Shown: piece by piece, positions 16,729 through 24,725 of the stretch | How positions within the stretch are numbered: the first letter of the stretch is position 1 | Layout of the letters: the number at the start of each line of letters is the position of its first letter | Assembly (NCBI GenBank): GCA_964509125.1 | Contig: CAZDVZ010000003.1 | Coordinates: forward strand, 1 to 64,000 | Length of the DNA: 64,000 nucleotides | Reading direction: 5' to 3' | Source: SIG653 sp964509125 | GTDB lineage: Bacteria > Bacillota > Clostridia > Oscillospirales > CAG-382 | Program-made: the position numbers and the translations under genes | Notes under the pieces: model-generated | The model's input: the letters and a program-made list of their open reading frames with translations, nothing else | Database searches by the model: none | What the model was told of the DNA's origin: nothing

Positions 16729-19074
16729 ATGATATTCAAAAAAAAGAAGGAGACCGATATTTATAAAACGGTTAATCTATCCCTCTCAAAGCTCATTCCA
16801 AATTTCCCGCCACGCCACCCGATGTTCAACTTTAACATAGGTACTGATGGCATTATCTGCAAAGGCGCGGTGACAATTTGGAGAGGAACGCTGTATGTAC
16901 TGAAAGAGGGGGAAGAACGACCTCAAACGTACGGTCTGCAACAAATAGAAAAAATTCATATAAGAGAATGCTACGGGTCAAACAGTGTTGAGGCGACAAT
17001 TTCCGGGAAAGAGAAAGAGCTTTTCAGGATGAGTCTTTCCTTAAGCGAAGACCTTAAACGAATGACAGACATTTTCTCTCACGAGGGCATTGAAACCGAA
17101 GGTGCTTTCAGCAAAGCCGGTTCAAAGCATGACGCAAAGTCGCATCATGGCAGTTTCGGTGGTGCGGGCGGCCCCGGCGGTCCCGGCGGCCCCGGCGGTC
17201 CGGGTGGTCCGGGTGGTCCGGGTGGACCCGGTGGACCCGGTGGACATCACAAAGGGAACGGTGGCAAATGTCCGAAATGCGGGAAGCAGCTTTCTCCCAG
17301 AGAAAGCTTTTGTCCCCATTGTGCCCAAAAGAAACCGTTATTTAAATGGATGTGGCAATTTGTAAAGCCGCATAAGTTTAAAATTTTAGGCGCTGTTGCG
17401 CTGTTTTTCACCGTCAGTGTTTTGCAGCTTATTGCTCCGCAGATAAACCGAATTATGATAGACGACTATTTAAAGAGCGAAGGTGCTTCGGAAAGCAAAT
17501 ATCTGACATGGGTTGCACTCATGGCGATAACTGCATTTACAGTGGTTTTGGTTCAAATATCTCGATCTATACTAATGACAAAAATCGGGAAAAACATATC
17601 TGTAAGCCTTAAGAACTCCGTTTTCCAAAAAATCCAACAACTATCCATGGCAAATATAAACAAAAGGATGGCAGGAGAATACATTTCAAGGCTTTCCAAT
17701 GATACAAACGTAGTAAAACAGTGCCTGGTAGAAATAGTTCCGCAAATATTACAACAAGGGCTTGTTTTTATTACAGTCATCCCCATAATGTTTATTATAA
17801 ATCCGCTAATGGCGCTTCTTGTACTGTTGCCTGTTCCACTTATTGTAATAGGGTTTTACTTTATCCGAACATATATAAGGCGCATTTATCATCGGCAATG
17901 GCAAGCATCTACAGAGTCAAGCAATGTACTTCACGATATTTTTCAAGGGATAAGGATAGTAAAAGCGTTTGGAATGGAGAATGCGGAAGAAAAACGATAT
18001 TGTGACGCCTCCACAAAGCAAGCACGTATTGAAGAACGAAACGAAACCATGTGGAATATGCTTTTCCCGGTGATAAACTATTTCATGTCCGCGGGAGAAT
18101 ATGTTGTGCTCATTTTCGTCGGGCATAAAGTTTTGAGCGGAGAGATGACAATAGGTCAAATCTCACAGCTTATGTCTTACGTAGGGATAATATATGGTCC
18201 GCTTCGTTGGATGGCGATGGTACCACGTCAGCTTTCCCGCGCTCTCACTTCTGCTTTTAAGATATACGAAGTGATGGAAGAAAAACCGGACGTGGAAGAA
18301 AACGGAAAAAACGTCACCGCTCCTATTAAAGGTGACATACGCTTTGAGAATGTTGTTTTTGGGTATGATGAATACAAGCCGGTGCTTAAAGGCACGACAT
18401 TCCACATAAAATCGGGAGAAATGGTAGGGCTTGTAGGAAGAAGCGGTGTGGGAAAATCCACGGCGATAAACCTCATAATGAGACTTTACGATGTTACAGG
18501 CGGCGAAGTGTATTTAGACGGAATAAATCTAAAAGATTATTCACAAAGCTATTTGCGCTCACGCATTGGAGTTGTGCTTCAAGAAACATATTTATTTAAA
18601 GGCACAATAGAGTCTAACATTAAATACGCAAAGCCCGATGCCACATTTGAAGAAATAATTTCAGCATCGAAAGCGGCACACGCTCACGAATTTATAATGA
18701 AGCTCCCTGATGGATATAATACATACATAAGCGAAAAAGGGATGTCGCTTTCAGGCGGTGAGAGGCAAAGGATCGCCATAGCAAGAGCCGTTTTGAGAGA
18801 TCCCGACATATTGATACTTGATGAAGCTACGGCGGCACTTGATATTGAAACAGAAAAGCTGATCCAAGACTCTTTTTCAAAGATCACAAAGGGAAAAACC
18901 ACAGTTGCCATAGCTCACAGGCTTTCTACTTTAAAAAACGCAAACAAAATTGTAGTTTTAGACGATGGAAAAGTTGAAGAAGAAGGCACGCACAAAGAGC
19001 TTTTGAAGAAGAAGGGCAGATATTATAAATTAGTATCAGCTCAACGAAAAATGGCGGGTCCTGCGGACGGCTAA
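16729..19074 (+). CDS. ABC exporter half-transporter with Gly-Gly-Pro linker and zinc ribbon
   Basis: A 781-residue second half of the exporter. Residues 1-135 form an N-terminal domain comparable to that of the first half-transporter. Then come a His-rich turn (HDAKSHHG), about ten Gly-Gly-Pro triplets, another HH, and a zinc ribbon (CPKCGKQLSPRESFCPHC, about 181-198). Six membrane helices and a canonical nucleotide-binding domain follow: GLVGRSGVGKST, LSGGERQRIAIARAVL, DILILDEATAALD, AIAHRLSTL. GAGAGG lies just upstream of the ATG. The final residues GPADG and the stop codon are encoded by the first copy of the 87-bp tandem repeat, so the C-terminus has been rewritten by the repeat or the repeat grew from the gene end. 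Confidence 0.88.
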   Translation: MIFKKKKETDIYKTVNLSLSKLIPNFPPRHPMFNFNIGTDGIICKGAVTIWRGTLYVLKEGEERPQTYGLQQIEKIHIRECYGSNSVEATISGKEKELFRMSLSLSEDLKRMTDIFSHEGIETEGAFSKAGSKHDAKSHHGSFGGAGGPGGPGGPGGPGGPGGPGGPGGPGGHHKGNGGKCPKCGKQLSPRESFCPHCAQKKPLFKWMWQFVKPHKFKILGAVALFFTVSVLQLIAPQINRIMIDDYLKSEGASESKYLTWVALMAITAFTVVLVQISRSILMTKIGKNISVSLKNSVFQKIQQLSMANINKRMAGEYISRLSNDTNVVKQCLVEIVPQILQQGLVFITVIPIMFIINPLMALLVLLPVPLIVIGFYFIRTYIRRIYHRQWQASTESSNVLHDIFQGIRIVKAFGMENAEEKRYCDASTKQARIEERNETMWNMLFPVINYFMSAGEYVVLIFVGHKVLSGEMTIGQISQLMSYVGIIYGPLRWMAMVPRQLSRALTSAFKIYEVMEEKPDVEENGKNVTAPIKGDIRFENVVFGYDEYKPVLKGTTFHIKSGEMVGLVGRSGVGKSTAINLIMRLYDVTGGEVYLDGINLKDYSQSYLRSRIGVVLQETYLFKGTIESNIKYAKPDATFEEIISASKAAHAHEFIMKLPDGYNTYISEKGMSLSGGERQRIAIARAVLRDPDILILDEATAALDIETEKLIQDSFSKITKGKTTVAIAHRLSTLKNANKIVVLDDGKVEEEGTHKELLKKKGRYYKLVSAQRKMAGPADG
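17156..17247 (+). repeat. GC-rich Gly-Gly-Pro triplet repeat within the ABC gene
   Basis: A 9-bp unit (GGCGGTCCC and synonymous variants) is reiterated about ten times, encoding GGP triplets. It is far more GC-rich than the surroundings and flanked by His-His residues. Such slippage-prone linkers often vary in copy number between strains. Confidence 0.85.
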
Positions 19075-19630
19075 TGTCGTAGTCACCTCGTCTGTATGAT
19101 TTTCACATTACTCGATGGGGAACGGTATCATCATATTATCACAGGTACTGCGGACGGCTAATGTCGTAGTCACCTCGTCTGTATGATTTTCACATTACTC
19201 GATGGGGAACGGTATCATCATATTATCACAGGTACTGCGGACGGCTAATGTCGTAGTCACCTCGTCTGTATGATTTTCACATTACTCGATGGGGAACGGT
19301 ATCATCATATTATCACAGGTACTGCGGACGGCTAATGTCGTAGTCACCTCGTCTGTATGATTTTCANNNNNNNNNNNNNNNNNNNNNNNNNNNNNNNNNN
19401 NNNNNNNNNNNNNNNNNNNNNNNNNNNNNNNNNNNNNNNNNNNNNNNNNNNNNNNNNNNNNNNNNNCTGTATGATTTTCACATTACTCGATGGGGAACGG
19501 TATCATCATATTATCACAGGTCCTGCGGACGGCTAATGTCGTAGTCACCTCGTCTGTATGATTTTCACATTACTCGATGGGGAACGGTATCATCATATCA
19601 TCACAAGTACTGCGGACGGCTAATGTCGTA
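19061..19630. repeat. 87-bp tandem repeat with assembly gap
   Basis: Units beginning CTGCGGACGGCTAATGTCG start at 19061, 19148, 19235, 19322, then (after 100 N at 19367-19466) at 19523 and 19610, spaced exactly 87 bp on each side of the gap. Copies are nearly identical; the first and the 19523 copy share GGTCCTG where others have GGTACTG. The last copy is truncated after about 21 bp. The array starts inside the 3' end of the ABC gene and stops 64 bp before glyS. Units have no CRISPR-like spacer structure. The true copy number is unknown because the N run is a placeholder. Confidence 0.95.
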
Positions 19631-19694
19631 TATAAATTTATGATTTAATAAAAAAATAAATATTCAGAAAGGCGGGCATCAGCCAGATGTCCGA

Positions 19695-21110
19695 ATGGAA
19701 GAAAAAAACATGAAAAACACAGAAAAAACCATGGAAAAAATCGTTGCCTTTTGCAAAAACAGAGGCTTCGTTTACAGCGGAAGCGAAATTTACGGAGGAC
19801 TTGCAAACGCATGGGACTACGGACCATTAGGCGTTGAAATGAAAAACAACGTAAAAAAAGCTTGGTGGAAAAAATTTGTTCAAGAATCTCCCTACAACGT
19901 AGGACTTGACAGTGCGATTTTGATGAACAGTACCGTTTGGGAAGCATCCGGACACGTTGTAAACTTTAACGATCCACTAATCGACTGCAAAAGCTGCAAA
20001 ATGCGCCACAGAGCCGATCAACTTATTGAAAATAGCTGTAAAGAGAAGGGAATTGAAGTTCGTTGTGACGGAATGACAAACGATGAGCTTTACAACTATA
20101 TTGTTGACAACAAAATTACTTGTCCCGGTTGCGGAAAAAGCGAATTTACACCTATCAGAAAATTCAATATGATGTTTAAAACCTTCCAAGGTGTTACAGA
20201 AGACAATCAAGCGCAGGTTTATCTACGTCCCGAAACGGCGCAAGGTATTTTTGTAAACTTTAAAAATATTCAAAGAACTTCAAGAAAAAAAGTGCCTTTC
20301 GGCGTTTGTCAGGTGGGAAAATCATTCCGTAACGAGATTACGCCCGGAAACTTCACTTTCAGAACAAGAGAATTTGAACAGATGGAGCTTGAGTTTTTCT
20401 GCAAGCCGGGAACTGACCTTGAATGGTTTGAATATTGGAAAAACTACTGCGAAAACTTCCTCTACAGCTTGGGAATGAAAAAAGAGAATCTCAGGCTTCG
20501 TGATCACGCTAAAGAAGAGCTTTCTCATTATTCCAACGCAACTACAGACTTCGAATTTTTGTTCCCGTTCGGATGGGGCGAGCTTTGGGGTGTTGCCGAC
20601 AGAACAGACTTTGACCTTAAGGCGCACATGAACAAGAGCGGTGAAAATCTTGAATATTTTGATCCCGAAACAAACGAAAAATACATTCCTTATGTAATTG
20701 AGCCATCGCTTGGTGCAGACAGAGTTATGCTTGCATTCCTCGTTGATGCTTATGATGAAGAAAATGTTGGAACAGAAGAAAAACCCGACATGAGAACCGT
20801 TCTCAGACTTCACCACGCCCTTGCACCGGTTAAAGCCGCCGTACTTCCCCTGTCAAAGAAGCTGGCAGATGGTGCAAAAGAAATTTACGAAAACCTTGCA
20901 AAATCTTTTACCGTTGAATATGACGACGCCGCAAGTATCGGTAAGCGTTACCGCAGACAAGACGAAATCGGTACTCCCTTCTGTATAACATATGACTTTG
21001 ATTCTGAAACAGACGGTTCGGTTACTGTTAGAGAAAGAGACTCGATGGAACAAGTTCGAATTCCCATTTCAGAGCTTGAAGCATATCTTACCGAAAAACT
21101 CAAGTTTTAA
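19695..21110 (+). CDS. glyS: Glycyl-tRNA synthetase (single-chain class II)
   Basis: Charges tRNA-Gly in the cytosol. The 471-residue protein is the alpha2-type enzyme: KIVAFCKNRGFVYSGSEIYGGLANAWDYGPLGVEMKNN near the start, a Cys4 zinc module (CKSCKMRHRAD and CPGCGKSEF, about residues 97-155), YLRPETAQGIFVNF, class II motif 2 in GKSFRNEITPGNFTFRTREFEQMELEFF, motif 3 in EPSLGADRVMLAFL, and an anticodon-binding domain from about residue 375 (LAPVKAAVLPL). Relatives often begin at the equivalent of MEKIV (19731); ATG 19695 and ATG 19710 are in-frame alternatives and no Shine-Dalgarno decides clearly. No T-box leader fits in the 64 bp after the repeat array. Confidence 0.93.
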   Translation: MEEKNMKNTEKTMEKIVAFCKNRGFVYSGSEIYGGLANAWDYGPLGVEMKNNVKKAWWKKFVQESPYNVGLDSAILMNSTVWEASGHVVNFNDPLIDCKSCKMRHRADQLIENSCKEKGIEVRCDGMTNDELYNYIVDNKITCPGCGKSEFTPIRKFNMMFKTFQGVTEDNQAQVYLRPETAQGIFVNFKNIQRTSRKKVPFGVCQVGKSFRNEITPGNFTFRTREFEQMELEFFCKPGTDLEWFEYWKNYCENFLYSLGMKKENLRLRDHAKEELSHYSNATTDFEFLFPFGWGELWGVADRTDFDLKAHMNKSGENLEYFDPETNEKYIPYVIEPSLGADRVMLAFLVDAYDEENVGTEEKPDMRTVLRLHHALAPVKAAVLPLSKKLADGAKEIYENLAKSFTVEYDDAASIGKRYRRQDEIGTPFCITYDFDSETDGSVTVRERDSMEQVRIPISELEAYLTEKLKF

Positions 21111-21118
21111 TTAACGAT

Positions 21119-21757
21119 ATGACAAAAAAATTTATTTTATTGGCTTTATCACTTTTACTTTGCGTATCAACCGCAAGCTGCTCGGACGAGGATAACGAAA
21201 GCAGTACATCATCCGGAAAAAGCAACAGCTCAACTGTAATTTCAGAAGATGTTATTGGATATGAAAGCGGATATCTCTCCGTTGAGCTTTTTAACTTTAC
21301 TGCCAAAATTGACGGTGTTGATTATATATTGCCTGCATTACAAACCGCTTTTACAAAAAACGGTTGGGATATCTCCGGCAACGAAAATTCCACGGTTAAA
21401 GCAAGCTTTAAAGAAGACGCCGTTATGTCAAAAGGGAACAACGTCTTTAATATTCAAGTTATCAATCCCACAAAAAACGCGCTCCCTTTTGAAGAATGTC
21501 CCGTCGGCAGGATCTCCTATGACTTTTCGGGCGACGCTGAGATTTATATAGCCGACAGCTTCTTGCTAAACGAAGCTACCATCGACTCTGTTAAAGAAAA
21601 ATACGGCGAAGGCGCAACGGAAGAAAATCTCAAAACCCGTTCCACCCTCACCTACGGCGGAAAAAGCGAAACGGGAAACTACGCGGAATATTTATTTGAG
21701 TTCGATGAAGACGGAAAAATTACAAACTTTTCCATGGTAAACTTCTATATTGAATAG
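21119..21757 (+). CDS. Predicted lipoprotein of unknown function
   Basis: A 212-residue exported protein, not recognised. The N-terminus has KK, a hydrophobic stretch (FILLALSLLLCVS) and a lipobox-like TASC at residues 17-20, followed by an Asp/Glu/Ser-rich linker and a compact domain of about 165 residues without motifs I can assign. It starts 9 bp after the glyS stop, so it is probably co-transcribed with glyS. Strong hairpins lie downstream. Confidence 0.75.
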   Translation: MTKKFILLALSLLLCVSTASCSDEDNESSTSSGKSNSSTVISEDVIGYESGYLSVELFNFTAKIDGVDYILPALQTAFTKNGWDISGNENSTVKASFKEDAVMSKGNNVFNIQVINPTKNALPFEECPVGRISYDFSGDAEIYIADSFLLNEATIDSVKEKYGEGATEENLKTRSTLTYGGKSETGNYAEYLFEFDEDGKITNFSMVNFYIE

Positions 21758-21765
21758 CTATTCTT

Positions 21766-21796
21766 GTTTGGGGGCTTTTTGAAAAAAGCCCCCAAA
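21766..21796. other. GC-rich hairpin after the lipoprotein gene
   Basis: GTTTGGGGGCTTTTT pairs with AAAAAGCCCCCAAAC around a tiny loop (about 13-14 bp). It has no T tract on either strand, so it may stabilise a 3' end rather than terminate transcription alone. Confidence 0.7.
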
Positions 21797-21865
21797 CCCC
21801 AAAAACTTTAGTTTTGAAAGTAATGATTTTGATATCTTAACCCTAAAACTTTAATTTTAAATTCA

Positions 21866-21890
21866 AAAACGGAGCCGACGGCTCCGTTTT
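21866..21890. terminator. Bidirectional terminator between convergent lipoprotein genes
   Basis: AAAACGGAGCC pairs perfectly with GGCTCCGTTTT around GAC, giving an A-tract/T-tract hairpin that works on both strands, 13 bp from the minus-strand gene end at 21903. Confidence 0.85.
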
Positions 21891-21902
21891 CATCTTTAAT
21901 TT

Positions 21903-22763
21903 TTATTTAGCTGTTTCTTCTACATATCCTTCGGGAATTTCGAAATTAGCGTCCGAAACATCATAACTTAATTCACATTCCATGATTATATCAATGGGAA
22001 GCAGCCCAGGTATTGAAATATATTTCATTTTACCATCCTTTGTAAAGATTCCCATTCTCATTTCGTCTTCTTCAAAATAATCAACAGTATATTTAACACC
22101 GTCGATCTCAACCTCATCGGTTTCAACGTAACGGGAAAGCATATCTTGAATCTCAGTGGAGATATCAAATTCTTCGTCATCCACGCTTGCTACTGTATAT
22201 GTTTTATTTTCGTGATCTAAAACATATTCCACATCACCGATGCTTATTGTCTCTTCCACAACTGAGTTCTCAAAAAAAAGCACACCTGCTGCATAAAATT
22301 GCACGTTCGTCTGTGATATTGTATTTTCTTTTGCCGTTAAATCCGTATTATCCATGTAATCAACGAAAGATACTTTTATTGAACCACTCATTTCAACACC
22401 GGGATCTTCTCCCGCCATGGCAACTATATCCTCATGAGCAAGCTCCAAATCGGCCGACAAACGCATTACCCACGTATTGTCGTCCCCTTGGTAATATTTT
22501 TCCAGAGCAACTATGGATGCGGGTCTGTCATCATCCTCAGAAGAAGTATTTTCGGATGTGGCGTCTTCGGATGTGGCGTCGTCCTCAGCAGACTCGTCAT
22601 CGTTCGAGCCGTCAACTGATGCTACGGAAGATGTTTTGTCTGTAGATTCGTCATCGTCATCTACAGAGCTGCTTTTTTCCTCGCCGCAAGATGCAAGTGC
22701 GGAAACGATCATCATTGCACAAAGAAAAACACTGATTTTTTTGAAAAATTTTGTGGATTTCAT
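21903..22763 (-). CDS. Lipoprotein paralogue 1 (Asp/Ser-rich linker)
   Basis: A 286-residue lipoprotein: MKSTKFFKKISVFLCAMMIVSALASC signal with lipobox ALASC, then a highly acidic, Ser/Thr-rich linker of about 65 residues containing ATSED repeats. A folded domain of about 190 residues follows, ending FEIPEGYVEE. This layout is shared with the next two genes upstream; the leader and linker are almost identical in DNA to paralogue 2, while the folded domains differ strongly. AGGAGAGAG precedes the ATG. Function is unknown. The linker suggests a wall-spanning tether that presents the domain at the surface. Confidence 0.82.
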   Translation of the reverse strand: MKSTKFFKKISVFLCAMMIVSALASCGEEKSSSVDDDDESTDKTSSVASVDGSNDDESAEDDATSEDATSENTSSEDDDRPASIVALEKYYQGDDNTWVMRLSADLELAHEDIVAMAGEDPGVEMSGSIKVSFVDYMDNTDLTAKENTISQTNVQFYAAGVLFFENSVVEETISIGDVEYVLDHENKTYTVASVDDEEFDISTEIQDMLSRYVETDEVEIDGVKYTVDYFEEDEMRMGIFTKDGKMKYISIPGLLPIDIIMECELSYDVSDANFEIPEGYVEETAK

Positions 22764-22838
22764 TTTTTCTCTCTCCTTTTAAATTTCTATATTTGCAAAT
22801 CGGGAGTGATGCACTCCCGATTTGTTTTCAATATTAAA

Positions 22839-23714
22839 TCAAAACTCTGTATAATCAGAAGGAATTTCAAAATCAGCGCCGGAAATATCGTGGTTTATAC
22901 TTACTTTAAGAGTAACTGCGAAACCGGGGACGACTGCTTCCTCTTCAATATAAACGAGCTGACCGTCTTTTGTATAAATGCTGATAGTTTCTTCATCTGA
23001 AATTGCGAAGCGATCAACAGTATAGGTTTCGCCTTCGTATATTACTTCCTTTGTTTCAACATAGTTATCCATGGAAAGTCCGAGAATGCCCTTTTGAGCT
23101 ACATCTTTGCTATATGTTTTGTCTTCGTCATAGATAATATAGCTTTCTTCGCCAATAGTTACAGATCTAATTGCAATTTCCTCCGCTATATTTTCACCTT
23201 CAACAGAGATTTCCATCTTAATAGAACTAATGTTACATTCCTTGTATACATCGCCTGAATTGTCAATGTAGATTACCTCTTTCCCGGAAACAGAACCGGA
23301 TGCCTCTACCAATGCAAAGCTGGGGTCTATAGATGCAAGAATGTCAGATGTAAGAGTAAGCGAGCCTTCTAATTCAAGTGCAAATTTGCCGTTGTAGTCT
23401 TCTTCAAGTTTTTCCAAAGCGATAAAAGCTGCAAGCTTTTTATCGTTGTCAATGGTTTCGGAAGAGGTTTCTTCGGATGTGGCGTCTTCGGATGTGGCGT
23501 CTTCGGATGTGGCATCTTCGGATGTGGCGTCGTCCTCAGCAGACTCGTCATCGTTCGAGCCGTCAACTGATGCTACGGAAGATGTTTTGTCTGTAGATTC
23601 GTCATCGTCATCTACAGAGCTGCTTTTTTCCTCGCCGCAAGATGCAAGTGCGGAAACGATCATCATTGCACAAAGAAAAATACTGATTTTTTTGAAAAAT
23701 TTTGTGGATTTCAT
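22839..23714 (-). CDS. Lipoprotein paralogue 2 (Asp/Ser-rich linker)
   Basis: A 291-residue lipoprotein, 75 bp upstream of paralogue 1. Signal and linker (residues 1 to about 60) match paralogue 1 except for a Val/Ile change at the DNA level. Its linker carries four copies of a 15-bp unit encoding ATSED where paralogue 1 has about two. The C-terminal domain is only distantly similar and ends FEIPSDYTEF. The mixture of an identical leader with a divergent domain points to recent recombination or gene conversion of the 5' end. Function is unknown. Confidence 0.82.
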   Translation of the reverse strand: MKSTKFFKKISIFLCAMMIVSALASCGEEKSSSVDDDDESTDKTSSVASVDGSNDDESAEDDATSEDATSEDATSEDATSEETSSETIDNDKKLAAFIALEKLEEDYNGKFALELEGSLTLTSDILASIDPSFALVEASGSVSGKEVIYIDNSGDVYKECNISSIKMEISVEGENIAEEIAIRSVTIGEESYIIYDEDKTYSKDVAQKGILGLSMDNYVETKEVIYEGETYTVDRFAISDEETISIYTKDGQLVYIEEEAVVPGFAVTLKVSINHDISGADFEIPSDYTEF

Positions 23715-23749
23715 TTTTAAAGTTCTCCATTTTTTTGTTTTTTTATTTT

Positions 23750-24661
23750 TTATTCTTCTACATATCCTTCGGGAATTTCAAACAAAACTTCAACCGAATC
23801 ATGATTTACTTCTATAGAGAAAAGAATGGTAAAATTATCTGTAAGTTTTTCTCCATATTGTATCAAACTACCGTTTTTCGTTACGATAGAATATTCATCG
23901 CCATTGTTCATAGTAAACACGTCTGTTATGTATAATTCTCCGTCAATTTCTTCTTGAGTAGTCTCAACAGAAATTACGTCTTCCCAGTCAAAAAGCATAT
24001 TTAAAAGAGAAGGAACAAAACTTGCACGTTCTTTGGTATATGTTTTATTTTCTTCATTAAAGGTGTACTTAAAGCCATCTTTAGTAAGCTTTCTCTCGTT
24101 ATATACCTCCACGCCTTGTTCTTTTCCTAAAATTTCTGCAGATGCTTTAACAGAGGTGTATCTATAGAACTTGGGATCATCCCCTGTGTTATCATAGCAT
24201 ATCTCCCCCTCCGCATTCAATACTGCTTCTGCGGGAACACCTATTAGCAACTTCAATGTGTCCTTATCCACATTTATTACAGACGAAAACGTAAGAGTGA
24301 ACTTGTCCGTAAGCTGGCTGATCAATTTTTGATACGCCATCGCACCTTCTGTGTTCTTGATTTCTTCCGGCACATTTTCAAAAAGCGCTTTCACTTCTTC
24401 TGTTATCTCACCTTGAGATTCCACTTCGTCAGAAGGCGTTTCTTCTGTGGAGACATCATCTGACGTTTGTTCCGTTTGGGATTCATCGGTTGATTGATCT
24501 TCAACAGACTCTAAAGACTGTTGTTCTTCCGCCAAAGAAGATTCTTCCTCGGTTTCTTCTACCGCGCTGCTTTTTTCTTCACCACAAGATGCAAGAGAAG
24601 AAAGTACCATGGCGGCGCAAAGGATGAGTCCGAATTTCCTAAAAAGCTTGTTTGATTTCAT
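23750..24661 (-). CDS. Lipoprotein paralogue 3 (Glu/Ser-rich linker)
   Basis: A 303-residue lipoprotein and the first of three in tandem. The signal MKSNKLFRKFGLILCAAMVLSSLASC with lipobox SLASC resembles the other two but is not identical. The linker is Glu/Ser/Gln-rich (EEETEEESSLAEEQQ region). The domain shares the ending FEIPEGYVEE with paralogue 1. AGGGGGAT lies upstream of the ATG. It lies 64 bp downstream of the giant surface protein gene on the same strand, so the group may be transcribed with it. Function is unknown. Confidence 0.82.
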   Translation of the reverse strand: MKSNKLFRKFGLILCAAMVLSSLASCGEEKSSAVEETEEESSLAEEQQSLESVEDQSTDESQTEQTSDDVSTEETPSDEVESQGEITEEVKALFENVPEEIKNTEGAMAYQKLISQLTDKFTLTFSSVINVDKDTLKLLIGVPAEAVLNAEGEICYDNTGDDPKFYRYTSVKASAEILGKEQGVEVYNERKLTKDGFKYTFNEENKTYTKERASFVPSLLNMLFDWEDVISVETTQEEIDGELYITDVFTMNNGDEYSIVTKNGSLIQYGEKLTDNFTILFSIEVNHDSVEVLFEIPEGYVEE

Positions 24662-24725
24662 TTTAAAATCCCCCTTGCTTTTGTTTCATTCTGCGGAGAG
24701 GATAACTCTCCGCAGAATTATTTTT

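Noticed and set aside
19061..19630. CRISPR array
   Set aside because: The 87-bp units abut with no unique spacers, and no cas genes are present in the window.
19630..19694. T-box leader of glyS
   Set aside because: Only 64 bp separate the repeat array from the start, with no AGGGTGGNACCGCG-like box. pheS likewise follows rpoD by 20 bp with no room for one.
21766..21796. Strong GC hairpin as a classical terminator
   Set aside because: No T tract follows on either strand; the better terminator is at 21866-21890, so it is listed only as a hairpin.
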